From Butyricimonas paravirosa (GTDB lineage: Bacteria; Bacteroidota; Bacteroidia; Bacteroidales; Marinifilaceae): 64,000 bases of DNA. The notes under the pieces are model-generated. The model was not told the origin of the DNA and made no database searches. It saw only the letters and a list, made by a program, of their open reading frames with translations. Shown piece by piece: positions 44,740-54,418 of the stretch; position 1 is the stretch's first letter; every line of letters begins with the position of its first letter. Made by a program: the position numbers and the translations under genes. The DNA is taken from assembly GCF_032878955.1 (NCBI RefSeq), contig NZ_CP043839.1, forward strand, positions 3,224,001-3,288,000, in the 5' to 3' direction.

Positions 44740-46230
44740 ATGATTATGCAAAATATGAAACAAATATTTTTAACCGTATTGCTTGGCGGTTGTCTCGGTG
44801 GTTTGTTCTCGGGTTGTACTGATGAGGATATGTCCGGAAAAACAACAGAGGATACACTTGGGGTGCGTGTGAATCTTGGTTCGCGGGCCAAACTAGACGG
44901 GAGCGACATAGAAATTTCCTCACTGAAAGTGTATGCGTTTTGGGGAGAGGAGCAGGTCGGGTATCATGAATTAACCTCTTCTGAGCAGGAAAAGGGTAGC
45001 TTTATGATGGATGTAGTCCAGAAAACGATGAGTGAACAGGAAATAGCGTTTTACGCTATTGCGGATGATAAAGTTGTGGAGTATGAACGTGGGCAAGATT
45101 TTAGTAAGAATATGTCTCGGGCAGATTTGGAGCAGATAGCGTTTACTTCTGTCATTAATGATGAAAAACTTCCGTTGACGTGTAGAGAAGAGGTAGAGAT
45201 TGCCGTGAGCGGTGGTGTAGAAAATGAAGCAGAAGGTCATGAGGGGCATTTGATTGTTAATAAAGATAAGCCAGTAGAATTAAAATTGTCTTATCCTGCG
45301 GGAAAATTGGAGCTTTATTTTGCGAAAGGACCGAACGTGAATTCCGATGGATTGGTGGTGAAGAGTGCCAAAGTATTGCGAAATGGTATGCGAGAAAAGA
45401 ATTATGTTTTTCCGGTGTCACTTGATAAGTTACAGGCTGTGGGTAGTTATCCGGCAGATAAACCGATTAATTTGAAAAATAATGGTGTTGTAGCTAAAAC
45501 TTTGGAGAACAAAACAACTAATGCGGATGATTACGAGTTACTCATGGAGGGTAATGTTTTTCTGTTTGAAAATCCTTATGGGAGCAAGGATAACAATGTT
45601 GATCAACCGGGTGATAATGATGGAAACGTGATAGAGATCGTGTACACGGTGAATGGTGGAAACGAGAGGACAAAGGAAGTGTATTTGCCGGCAATCGAGC
45701 GAGGAAAGTGTTACCAGGTATTATGTTGGGTGGATTACCGAGGGACAGTAATTGTTACGTATAAGGTGTTACCTTGGGAAACTGAAAATATTTATGAGTT
45801 AGATGGGGGGGGACATCCGTCATATAATTGTACTCTTGATGGTGATAAGGATAATACGGATGTATGGGTTTCTGTAACAGATCCCGTTTTGCCTCGTGAT
45901 CGAGAAGGGGCGGTGAATTTTCGATTCAAGATGAATAGTAAGCAACAGTGGACACCAACTTTAAGAAATGCCGTGGGATTCAAGATGGCTGTAATGCGGG
46001 TAGCCGATGAAATGTTGATGCCCGATAGTGCTATTGATGAGGGGGAGTATATTATTACGATATGGCCGACGGAGGATTCCAAGGTGGGCGACGTGACATA
46101 TTTAGAAATTACTTCCCGTTCTTTAACCGGAGAATTTGAACCTTTGTTGATTAATACTGATAAGAAGTGGGGATCGGATTCTCAAACGTTGATTAAGATT
46201 GTGCGTGTTGAGCAACAATCGACGAAGTAA
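44740..46230 (+). CDS. Fimbrillin-family minor pilus subunit
   Basis: A 496-residue lipoprotein precursor (lipobox LFSGC, Cys26 from ATG 44740; ATG 44755 is an alternative start). Arg49 in LGSRAKLDG is a likely Arg-protease site, so the mature protein can enter the pilus. Beta-rich domains follow, with VYLPAIERGKCYQVLCWVDYRGTVIVTYKVLPWE typical of the end of a Mfa-like N-terminal module, then an extra C-terminal domain (about 360-496). It begins 5 bases after the anchor gene. Likely an accessory or tip-proximal subunit. Confidence 0.75.
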   Translation: MIMQNMKQIFLTVLLGGCLGGLFSGCTDEDMSGKTTEDTLGVRVNLGSRAKLDGSDIEISSLKVYAFWGEEQVGYHELTSSEQEKGSFMMDVVQKTMSEQEIAFYAIADDKVVEYERGQDFSKNMSRADLEQIAFTSVINDEKLPLTCREEVEIAVSGGVENEAEGHEGHLIVNKDKPVELKLSYPAGKLELYFAKGPNVNSDGLVVKSAKVLRNGMREKNYVFPVSLDKLQAVGSYPADKPINLKNNGVVAKTLENKTTNADDYELLMEGNVFLFENPYGSKDNNVDQPGDNDGNVIEIVYTVNGGNERTKEVYLPAIERGKCYQVLCWVDYRGTVIVTYKVLPWETENIYELDGGGHPSYNCTLDGDKDNTDVWVSVTDPVLPRDREGAVNFRFKMNSKQQWTPTLRNAVGFKMAVMRVADEMLMPDSAIDEGEYIITIWPTEDSKVGDVTYLEITSRSLTGEFEPLLINTDKKWGSDSQTLIKIVRVEQQSTK

Positions 46231-46255
46231 TGTATTATGAATAAGGCAAGATTGT

Positions 46256-48541
46256 ATGAATAGAATCAGTAATCATATTATCAGTATATTGTTGGCAGTC
46301 GTGTTTCTCGTCGGCTGCGACAAGAGCGGGGAACAGTTAACTGTTTCGAACGATGGAAGTGATCGTATTATTTTAAGATTTGCTTCAGATAAGGCAATAG
46401 AATCTAGAGCATCCGAAGATGGAACTAGTGTCGAAAGTAAAGTAGAGAAATTGGATGTATTTATTTTTGATGAGGGAGAACTTTTTTATTATGAATCAGT
46501 GGAACCCCATGGTGCTACCGTGACATTAGAAAAACCGAAATCTGCTTTTGTCAAACCTACTTATTCTATCTATTTGGTTGCAAATAGTACAAATCCGAGT
46601 AAACCATTAAGTGAGATAAAAAATCTCACGGAGTTACGACAGGTAACGGAAACTTCAACAACAGAGAATCCGTTAAATGAGATAGATCCAACAGAAGAAA
46701 ATGGAAGTTTCTTGATGAGCGGGAATGTGGATAATGTGGAATTGAATGATGGAAATGCAGATGTTAACACGGAAATTAATATTAATTTGGCACGTGCGGC
46801 TGCTAAAATTGAGGTCGTGTTGATCGAGGGGGCTAACGAGGATGGCGATTGGTTCCAGTTTGCACCGCCAAGTAATTCAAATACTTTTCGTTTGAATAAT
46901 TGGCAAGGGGTTTCTTACGTGTTGCCGGATGTTGATATGGGTGTATTGCCTAGTGCGGATTTGAAAAAAGCTGATCCTTATGCGGGAAATGTGAAATTTG
47001 GAAAAGAAACTGTTGATGGGAAAGAGGTTCAGACAATTACGATGACAACTTATTCGTACTCGAATGATTGGTCAACAGGTGGAAGTGTATATGAAAAAAT
47101 GACACACTTGGTTGTGCGAGTTCCTTATATGAAGACGTCTGCGGATGGTGGAGTTGATGAGGTCGTGGACAAGAATTATTATACGGTACCTGTTTCTAAG
47201 ACAAATATGTTGAAGCCTAATCATCTTTACCGGGTGCGGGTAACACTGAAAGGAACAGGAGCGGAGAATGAGGGTGAGGATACGAATTTGGAAGATATTG
47301 AATACGAGGTTGTGTCATGGGAGGATTTAGATATTCAGATTGGTGCTGATGCTTTACCGCATTATCTTACATTGAATCGAGACGAGTTGGAATTGCATAA
47401 TATGGCGGATGATAATACTTCTATTGCTTTTTCATCATCAAGTGAAGTGAAAATAGTTGATGGATCCCTTAAAGTTTATTATTATAATAAGTATGGAACA
47501 GAAACGAGAGTGACGGATCGACAAGTTCTCAATGAAATTAAGATTACCCCGGATGAAGGTCTTAATGGCAATCTGAATATAAAGAGTCCTATACCGACGA
47601 ATAATTTAATTCGTTATATTGAATTTAAGGTATGGAATGGGGATGAAGAATGTGAGCCGATTACCGTGATGGTTAAGCAATATCCACAGGAATATATTAC
47701 ATATTATTTTGGATGGTACTCTTATAGAAAAGATTTTGGTTTTAATTATGAAAGTGAAAATAAAGGGAATGGATATGTGACAGCAACAACATACAATAGT
47801 AATAATGATACTTGGGGATATGATGATGATTATAATCTTAGAAGTAAGTATTTTGGTTCTAAAGTTGCTGAACAACCTTCTGCAGAAGGTTATGGAAACC
47901 AATCTAATTATGATATTTCATGGTATTATTGGGGGTGGGGGGAAATAAGAGAAGCTACTATTCGGAGCGAAAAAAATCCGCGGATGTATCATGTTCAAAT
48001 AACTTCATCGGCTTTGCCGAAGTTTCCAGAAGATGAGGAATTTGATAGGATCCATCCGAATGTGACCTATCAATTGGGTATCCCTCGTAAGGATGCTTTG
48101 GGACGGACAGAAAGGGATGAGGCTAATAATAATTTAGTTTCTCCATCATTTATGATTGCATCTCGTTTAGGTTTTATTTCGGGAGATTTACCAGAGGATG
48201 ATGATGAAGTAGCTTATAAACAAGCAGCGAGTCATTGTGCGAATTATGTAGAGGTTTATTATCCCCGAGATGAAAAAGGACGTCGTTTGAAAGATGCGAG
48301 TGGCCGCGAATTAGAACCAGTGGTTTTAGACGATTGGAGATTACCGACTAAAGCTGAATTGTTAATTATCATGCGTTATCAAGGAACTTCAGATCAAGGA
48401 ACAGAAGCAATGGAATATTTATTAAATGCTCCAGAATATATGAGTGCGGGAGGTTTTGTTGTAAATCCTCACTCTACGTCTACAGGCAATGCTATCCGTT
48501 GTGTTCGGGATCATTACGTGAATAAAGAAATAAATAAATAG
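46256..48541 (+). CDS. Large fimbrial tip-type subunit with FISUMP-like C-terminus
   Basis: A 761-residue lipoprotein precursor (lipobox LVGC, Cys21; Arg51 in IESRASEDG as probable processing site). The N-terminal half is a Mfa-like fimbrillin (EKLDVFIFDEGELFYYES, YSIYLVANSTNPS, ending YRVRVTLKGTG...VVSWEDLDIQ). A central Tyr/Asn-rich segment carries YYFGWYSYRKDFGF. The C-terminal 150 residues, with DDWRLPTKAELLIIMRYQG and GNAIRCVRDHY, resemble the C-lectin-like FISUMP type domain found on pilus tip proteins. Probable adhesin at the tip. Confidence 0.75.
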   Translation: MNRISNHIISILLAVVFLVGCDKSGEQLTVSNDGSDRIILRFASDKAIESRASEDGTSVESKVEKLDVFIFDEGELFYYESVEPHGATVTLEKPKSAFVKPTYSIYLVANSTNPSKPLSEIKNLTELRQVTETSTTENPLNEIDPTEENGSFLMSGNVDNVELNDGNADVNTEININLARAAAKIEVVLIEGANEDGDWFQFAPPSNSNTFRLNNWQGVSYVLPDVDMGVLPSADLKKADPYAGNVKFGKETVDGKEVQTITMTTYSYSNDWSTGGSVYEKMTHLVVRVPYMKTSADGGVDEVVDKNYYTVPVSKTNMLKPNHLYRVRVTLKGTGAENEGEDTNLEDIEYEVVSWEDLDIQIGADALPHYLTLNRDELELHNMADDNTSIAFSSSSEVKIVDGSLKVYYYNKYGTETRVTDRQVLNEIKITPDEGLNGNLNIKSPIPTNNLIRYIEFKVWNGDEECEPITVMVKQYPQEYITYYFGWYSYRKDFGFNYESENKGNGYVTATTYNSNNDTWGYDDDYNLRSKYFGSKVAEQPSAEGYGNQSNYDISWYYWGWGEIREATIRSEKNPRMYHVQITSSALPKFPEDEEFDRIHPNVTYQLGIPRKDALGRTERDEANNNLVSPSFMIASRLGFISGDLPEDDDEVAYKQAASHCANYVEVYYPRDEKGRRLKDASGRELEPVVLDDWRLPTKAELLIIMRYQGTSDQGTEAMEYLLNAPEYMSAGGFVVNPHSTSTGNAIRCVRDHYVNKEINK

Positions 48542-48547
48542 AAGACT

Positions 48548-51500
48548 ATGATAAAGCGAATAATATGGAAATTTGCTGTTTGTTTACTAGTAATAGTAAC
48601 AGCGGCGTGTTCTCGGGATGAATTGGAGGGTGGTACGGGAGAACAACAAGTACCAGAAGGATATTTGGCGATTCAGTTTGGAACAAACGTTCCTGATATG
48701 CAACAGGTATCAACACGTAGTGTGGATTCTGATGGGCGTGGAATTCAAGATATGGTGTTGTATTGTTTCTCGGCATCAGGGTCTTTTATTACAACCGTTG
48801 AGGCGAAAATTGTAACAGATCCTATTGATCCTAATGTTAATGCCTCGTTAAGTGGGTCTTTTAGTGCAATCGTGCCGGATTACACGAAAATTATACACTT
48901 TGTGGCGAACCAGAACTTGACGGATTTTAATGAATCTGAAATGGGTGGAAAGCACGAGTCGGATTTGATGGCGACCTTGATTGCTTCCTCGGGACGAATG
49001 ATTTATTGGCAACGAGTGGCATGTGAGGAGGGAGAGGATAATATGGCCGTGGCTTTGGAACGAGAAGGAAAAAAGATTGTTATGGTCCGTAATCAAGCAC
49101 GAGTTACGGTGAAAAATCCTCAGAATAGCTATGTTAATATAGATGCTTTCACAACGCATAACACGCATGCTTTCGGTACGGTAGCTCCTTATAATTCAGA
49201 AACACATGATTTTGAATGGACGCCGGGTGTAAAAGGTTACCTGTCTTTGCCAGCTAATGACGAACAGATTCATCTAGAGGGTACTGAGGATGGTTCGTTT
49301 AATTTGGATGAAAAGTATATCCTGGAGTGTGAGAACGAGCTTTCGGATCCTGTGAGTGTCATATTGCATGGTGAGAATGGAAAATATTATCGGGTATTGT
49401 TGTTGGATGAAGAGTCGGAGCCTTTACCGATCCGGCGGAATCATTCGTATAATATTGAGATCGTAGGTCCCTTGTCTTATGGTTATGATTCTTTTGCAGA
49501 AGCATTGGATGGAACACCCACCAATAACGTGTGGATCTCTGTTCCGGATGATATTAACGAGGTAAGTGATGGGACTCATCGATTGATTGTAGATGAAACT
49601 TTTGTAGTTTATTTAGGTACGACTACTCGTAGCGTGGATTTGACATATAGATATGAGGTGAAAAATGGGGATGGGGAGTATGGACCAGAGACAACTGGTC
49701 AAGTGCTTGCTACTTGGGTTGGCGGAGGTACGACCGTGGCAACCTCTGAGATTAAAAATGTATATGATAATAATACCGGAATAGGTACTTTGACAATTAC
49801 ATTGAATCAGTTGGGACAGAACGAAACGAAACGTGAAGGAATAATTCAGGTAAAGGCCGGTAAATTACGGCGTACAATTAAGGTAATTACTGTACGAGAA
49901 TTTAAATTTGAACCCACATGGACTTCGGCTCAAATTTATGGTAACGTGGAGGGACAGCCGGTGACATTGATGTTCACTATTCCGGAGGATTTTCCTGAAG
50001 AGTTGTTACCTTTACGGGTGAAAATTGGTGCCGATTGGTTGAATATTCGGCAATCAACAGGACAACAGTTGGCAACAATTACATCTATTAGTAATCCTGA
50101 TGAATTTAGTGAAAACGATCCTTGGAAATTTAAATTTGTTTACGAGGCAACACATACAGGGGTACAACGTGTTTATTTTAATACCGTGTTGAAACCTGAA
50201 AAGGAGGGTGATGCTTATAAAAATGGAACATTAACTATTGAAGCGGAGCATTTTATTACTTTAGAGAAGGTATTCCCGTTTAGTGACTATAATTATTATA
50301 TTTCAGTTGGAGGATTGATTGGCGTGAATGGTTCGAACCTAGGAGATGAAATGCCGGATGGGGAAACCGTGTATTATTGTTTGGTGCCACAAAAGGTGAG
50401 CGCTCCGGTAACTTTTGATGTGCAATTGAGAGAAGAGAAAGAAGGAGGAGGTAATGATCTTGTTGTTTCTAGCGAGAATGATGTATTTTTGCTTTATTCT
50501 CAGTACTTAACTCGCTATGATGATGAGGATATTCCTGGCGGTGCGGGTAATAAGGAGTGTCATTTTGAACCTATTGATGAGGGAACGTGGGGGACTGGTG
50601 GACGAGTATTTTCATTTACTCCGGTTCAAAAAGGAAAGAGCGATTATAAGATTTATTTAAAAACAGATAGACCTAATAGTGCAGAAGTAATTCGTATCGC
50701 GTCAAGTGAGTCGAATCCAGAAGCTGGTTATGAATATAAAGGAAATCATTATCGTTCGATTACTTTCGAATTGGCAAATAATGATCCATTTAAGTTCTCA
50801 GGAAAGTTGAAGAATGGAAACTTAACGATAAATGCGAATGAATCGGGAGAGTGGAGTTACGAAGTTGGGCAGGAGGTTGATTTGGAATTTGACATTACGA
50901 GTTTCCGTGGTACTGATAACAAGTCTGCAGATCCTTTTGGAACAGAATTTAAGGTTTATATTGATGCTCCGATGCTGGAGATTGATGATAATAGAAGGGG
51001 AAGCGCCTATCCGGAAGAGATATTTAAGGAGGATCCTAATGTTGAGGGACGATTTATATATGTTGTAAAGGCTAAACGGGATGAAAATCGGAATGGTACA
51101 GATGATGTAGCCATTAAAGATGTTGATAATGGTAATGTACAGGTGAATCCGGGAATGGGACCTGCAGATCAAACGGGAGAACATAAAGTGTTACCATTTA
51201 AAACGAAGTCTATCGTGAGTGCAGGAGAAATCACCATATCTGCGGATGAAAATGTCGTGATTTTTAGTGATGAATCATTTACAATTGCTAATACGCCGAT
51301 TACAGGAACGATAGAATTCAGTGAAGATGGTAAGTCATATTCTCCTGTACCCAAGGATGGTTTTGTCACTTTTGAGGTGGAAGGAGGATCTCCCCGTATC
51401 GGTAGTATGACGATTACTGAAGATGGCAAATACACGTTACGTTTGCGTAAAGAATACCGTTACGATTGGGAAAGAACGAAAATTTGGGTTCATTATCGTG

Positions 51501-51586
51501 TAGATGATAAGATTTATCATGCAGATGTGAATAGCTTGAAGGAATTGTTTGAGAATAGTACTATTAAAATGAACTTAGAACAATAG
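48548..51586 (+). CDS. Very large fimbrial surface protein, probable tip adhesin
   Basis: A 1012-residue lipoprotein precursor (lipobox TAAC, Cys21; Arg57 in VSTRSVDSDG as probable processing site). The first 330 residues are a Mfa-like fimbrillin module (IQDMVLYCFSASGSFITTVEAKI, IIHFVANQNLTDF, RRNHSYNIEIVGPL). Several Ig-like beta domains without recognised motifs follow. It may correspond to DUF4906-type proteins common at the ends of such operons. It closes the operon before a strong terminator and is the best candidate for host or bacterial receptor binding. Confidence 0.75.
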   Translation: MIKRIIWKFAVCLLVIVTAACSRDELEGGTGEQQVPEGYLAIQFGTNVPDMQQVSTRSVDSDGRGIQDMVLYCFSASGSFITTVEAKIVTDPIDPNVNASLSGSFSAIVPDYTKIIHFVANQNLTDFNESEMGGKHESDLMATLIASSGRMIYWQRVACEEGEDNMAVALEREGKKIVMVRNQARVTVKNPQNSYVNIDAFTTHNTHAFGTVAPYNSETHDFEWTPGVKGYLSLPANDEQIHLEGTEDGSFNLDEKYILECENELSDPVSVILHGENGKYYRVLLLDEESEPLPIRRNHSYNIEIVGPLSYGYDSFAEALDGTPTNNVWISVPDDINEVSDGTHRLIVDETFVVYLGTTTRSVDLTYRYEVKNGDGEYGPETTGQVLATWVGGGTTVATSEIKNVYDNNTGIGTLTITLNQLGQNETKREGIIQVKAGKLRRTIKVITVREFKFEPTWTSAQIYGNVEGQPVTLMFTIPEDFPEELLPLRVKIGADWLNIRQSTGQQLATITSISNPDEFSENDPWKFKFVYEATHTGVQRVYFNTVLKPEKEGDAYKNGTLTIEAEHFITLEKVFPFSDYNYYISVGGLIGVNGSNLGDEMPDGETVYYCLVPQKVSAPVTFDVQLREEKEGGGNDLVVSSENDVFLLYSQYLTRYDDEDIPGGAGNKECHFEPIDEGTWGTGGRVFSFTPVQKGKSDYKIYLKTDRPNSAEVIRIASSESNPEAGYEYKGNHYRSITFELANNDPFKFSGKLKNGNLTINANESGEWSYEVGQEVDLEFDITSFRGTDNKSADPFGTEFKVYIDAPMLEIDDNRRGSAYPEEIFKEDPNVEGRFIYVVKAKRDENRNGTDDVAIKDVDNGNVQVNPGMGPADQTGEHKVLPFKTKSIVSAGEITISADENVVIFSDESFTIANTPITGTIEFSEDGKSYSPVPKDGFVTFEVEGGSPRIGSMTITEDGKYTLRLRKEYRYDWERTKIWVHYRVDDKIYHADVNSLKELFENSTIKMNLEQ

Positions 51587-51697
51587 AAGGGAGTTTCTTT
51601 CATACGAAAGTAATTATTCAAAGAACAAAGTAGGAATATATCTGAGGCGAGATGAAATACAAACCTACTTTTCATATTCAATAAATGCAACCAGTTG

Positions 51698-51729
51698 GGG
51701 GTGTCTAACGAGTTTAGGCACCTCTTTTT
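51698..51729 (+). terminator. Terminator of the pilus operon
   Basis: Bases 51698-51708 pair with 51714-51724 over 11 positions with two G-U pairs, closed by a 5-base loop and followed by TTTTT. Confidence 0.85.
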
Positions 51730-51892
51730 AATTTACAAAGTTGGTAGAAAATGATTTTTCTCAATTAACCCGTCTAAGGAGATTTTTCAGGGGGTGATTC
51801 CGGAAATTGTCTGGTTGTAGGGCGGTTATTAGGCGACGTTTAGGTGCTATCTCCCGATTATCACTACTATTTTAACAGAGCGCTTTAAATCT

Positions 51893-52276
51893 TTGGATAG
51901 TAAAATCGAGGAGAATGTACGAGATAGATTTTCCAAAGAATTGAAGATTATTTTTTTACGAGATTTTGCTGATTTTGTATCAATAAACGATAAATTATTA
52001 TCGTGTTTTTGTAGAGCGAATTTCATGTCAACGGGGAGCGTGACAGATGAAAATGTTACTTTCGGAGCAGTGAGAGGGTGTGAGATGAATGAATTATCAT
52101 ATCGTTATTACACAACTATGGATGGTATGTATAATAAGTATTTGAATAATCCCAGTGATTCGGAGTACTATCTTCCAAAGAAAATGCGGGATTTGTATCA
52201 AAAACAAGATTATGGGCGTTATGGTGATAAAGATGGACGATTGAGAGTTTGTTTCTTGACGGATCACTACTACTAG
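51893..52276 (+). CDS. Unrecognised orphan ORF, possible gene remnant
   Basis: The frame is open from 51833 with no ATG until 52025. From TTG 51893 it encodes 127 residues, from ATG 52025 (MSTGSVTDENVTFGAVRG) 83 residues. The N-terminal part is helical (IEENVRDRFSKELKIIFLRDFADFV) and the C-terminal part is rich in Tyr, Lys and Asp. I recognise no family, signal peptide or ribosome-binding site. It lies alone between the pilus terminator and cassette 3. The missing strong start suggests a truncated remnant or a small accessory gene. Confidence 0.3.
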   Translation: MDSKIEENVRDRFSKELKIIFLRDFADFVSINDKLLSCFCRANFMSTGSVTDENVTFGAVRGCEMNELSYRYYTTMDGMYNKYLNNPSDSEYYLPKKMRDLYQKQDYGRYGDKDGRLRVCFLTDHYY

Positions 52277-52312
52277 TGGAAATTCCGGTAGTGCTGTAGT
52301 GTAGGTTAAAAT

Positions 52313-52355
52313 AGAAAGTCTGGGTGTGAATTTTAATATTGCACCCAGATTTTCT
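52313..52355 (+). terminator. Terminator-like hairpin upstream of cassette 3
   Basis: AGAAAGTCTGGGTG (52313-52326) pairs with CACCCAGATTTTCT (52342-52355) over 14 positions with one G-U pair and a 15-base loop. A weak T-rich tail follows. It would insulate cassette 3 from the orphan ORF. Confidence 0.6.
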
Positions 52356-52498
52356 CTATTTATAGACTTATTTTTTTTATATGGAGAAGACAGTACGAAT
52401 CATTTTCATAAAAAGTCATATTATCCCAATAAAACGTAATCTATATGATTATGAGTTAAAATTCATGGAGATAAGAATGCTAGGAATTTGTGTTGTGA

Positions 52499-52528
52499 TT
52501 GTTATTCTCATTTTTTTCTCTATTTTTG
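52499..52528 (+). promoter_or_regulatory. Promoter of cassette 3 sigma gene
   Basis: TTG (52499-52501), a 19-base spacer and TATTTTTG (52521-52528) match the full Bacteroidetes promoter consensus. Transcription would start about 30 bases before the ATG at 52566. Confidence 0.65.
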
Positions 52529-52565
52529 TTACCTCAAGAGAGTTTTTGGGGTAAATGGAATAATC

Positions 52566-53141
52566 ATGTCTGATAGTGATCAAAATAACGATGATAAATT
52601 ATTTGAATCCATTCGTCAAGGTAATATTGATGCCTACGAAATGCTTTTCAAAAAATATTACTTGTCCATGTGCATGATTGCTCGTCGTATTGTTGAGGAT
52701 GAGGATGTGGCGAAGGATCTTGTTCAAGAAATATTTATTCGCTTGTGGGAGAAAAGGGAAACTTATGATTTTCGGGAGACGGCAGATATATTTTTATACG
52801 TGTCTGTCAGGAACAAATGCTTTGATTATTTGAGGAGCCGGAAAAATTTACCACTTCAGGAAGGATTGAGTGCTGCCGGTAACGAGTACTTTTTTCACGA
52901 TATTTTAATAGAGGAGGAAACCTACAGGATCGTGATGGAAGCTATTGACACCTTGCCTGCCCAGAGTGGACGAATTATAAAATTAAGTTTGGAAGGAAAA
53001 CAGAATAAAGAAATTTCCGAAAATTTGGGTATTTCTGTAAATACAGTCAAGTCGTTGAAATATAAGGCAATGGATACTCTTCGTGAGGTTTTAAAGGATT
53101 ACTTCTATCTTCTTTTGGTGTTTTTAGCGGAAAATAATTAA
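52566..53141 (+). CDS. ECF RNA polymerase sigma-70 factor (FecI-like, cassette 3)
   Basis: A 191-residue sigma factor of the Bacteroidetes expansion family. The ATG at 52566 (MSDSDQNN) is chosen because the promoter lies directly upstream; the frame upstream would overlap the promoter. Region 2 is AYEMLFKKYYLSMCMIARRIVEDEDVAKDLVQEIFIRLWEK. Region 4 is LPAQSGRIIKLSLEGKQNKEISENLGISVNTVKSLKYKAMDTLREVL. It is paired with the FecR gene 75 bases downstream. Confidence 0.93.
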   Translation: MSDSDQNNDDKLFESIRQGNIDAYEMLFKKYYLSMCMIARRIVEDEDVAKDLVQEIFIRLWEKRETYDFRETADIFLYVSVRNKCFDYLRSRKNLPLQEGLSAAGNEYFFHDILIEEETYRIVMEAIDTLPAQSGRIIKLSLEGKQNKEISENLGISVNTVKSLKYKAMDTLREVLKDYFYLLLVFLAENN

Positions 53142-53216
53142 AAAAAAGCGGGAAGCTCACTCATCCTTTAAGATGAATTTGTCGTTCTATGTATAGAAAT
53201 GTAATAAAACGTTTGT

Positions 53217-54401
53217 ATGGTAGAGTGTCCTAAAGATTATAAAATATCCCGTTTAATAGCTAAAAAGTTAATGGGAGTTATCCTGCCCGAGGATGAGGAA
53301 AAACTGAATGCTTGGCTGGAGGAGGATGCAAGAAATAAGGATTTATATCGGCGCATTCTTGAGGTAGAAAATTTTTCTACCAGGGATATGTATGCGAAGC
53401 GTTTAGATGTAGAACATACATGGGATGCCTTGAAAGAACAATTAGCCGGACAAAGAAAGCGTAGATCTTTATTCTCTTCTTGGCAGATTGGTGTGGCAGC
53501 TTCTGTGATATTGCTTGTAGGAATAGGATTGTACTGGGGTTTCAATAAAAAGCCGAAGGTGAAACAAGTAGAGGTGGCGGCTCATGTGGAGATGGGGGGA
53601 GCTAAAGCTATTTTAGTGACTTCCCGGGGGGATGAGATTGTTCTGCAGGATAGTTCTGTACAGTTGATCACGTTGGGAGGGGGAATGGTTGCCAAGAACG
53701 ATGGAGTTCAAGTGTCTTACAAGGAGAATGAAGGTGCAGGGAAAGAAGATGTGTTAGAATACAATACGATTCGAGTACCTCGGGGTGGGGAGTATAAATT
53801 GTTTTTGTCCGATAACACGGAGGTCTTTCTGAATTCTGATTCAGAAATTCGTTTCCCGGTGAAATTTGGTAAGGGGAAACGTGATGTCTTTTTACGAGGA
53901 GAAGCTTTTTTCGTAGTTACTAAAGATGCTTCACGTCCTTTTGTTGTGAATGCAAACGATAAGATGTCGGTGGAAGTTTTGGGAACACAATTTAATTTGC
54001 AGGCTTATCCGGATGATGCTTTCGTGGAAACGACTTTGAACGAGGGAGCAGTACGGGTATTTAATGGCAAGCAGGGTGTAAGACTTCGTCCGGATGAGCA
54101 AGCTGTTTATGATGAGGGAAAATTCACCGTTCGTAAAGTTGATGCCAGTAGTTATTCTGCATGGAAAGAGGGGAGATTCATGTTGTTGAATCATTCGCTG
54201 GAGAATATCATGACCCGTTTGGCGCGTTGGTACAATATTGATATATTTTGGGAGAATCCGGAAGTGAAAGAGTATCATTTTTCTGGAGAGTTGGCCCGGT
54301 ATGAGGATTTCACGGAGATATTGAGAATGTTGGAGTTGGCAACCCGGGTACATTTCGAGGTAAAGGATCGGACGGTATTCGTGCGTAAAATTGAAGAATG
54401 A
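53217..54401 (+). CDS. FecR-family anti-sigma factor (cassette 3)
   Basis: A 394-residue inner-membrane protein with a cytoplasmic N-terminal domain (about 1-85), one transmembrane helix (IGVAASVILLVGIGLYWGF), the FecR domain (TIRVPRGGEYKLFLSDNTEVFLNSDS, RGEAFFVVTKDASRPFVVNA) and a C-terminal DUF4974 domain (LENIMTRLARWYNIDIFW). It should transmit the state of the STN domain of the cassette 3 SusC to the sigma factor. Close in length and motifs to the cassette 1 homologue. Confidence 0.93.
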   Translation: MVECPKDYKISRLIAKKLMGVILPEDEEKLNAWLEEDARNKDLYRRILEVENFSTRDMYAKRLDVEHTWDALKEQLAGQRKRRSLFSSWQIGVAASVILLVGIGLYWGFNKKPKVKQVEVAAHVEMGGAKAILVTSRGDEIVLQDSSVQLITLGGGMVAKNDGVQVSYKENEGAGKEDVLEYNTIRVPRGGEYKLFLSDNTEVFLNSDSEIRFPVKFGKGKRDVFLRGEAFFVVTKDASRPFVVNANDKMSVEVLGTQFNLQAYPDDAFVETTLNEGAVRVFNGKQGVRLRPDEQAVYDEGKFTVRKVDASSYSAWKEGRFMLLNHSLENIMTRLARWYNIDIFWENPEVKEYHFSGELARYEDFTEILRMLELATRVHFEVKDRTVFVRKIEE

Positions 54402-54418
54402 TGAATTTAAATAAAAAA

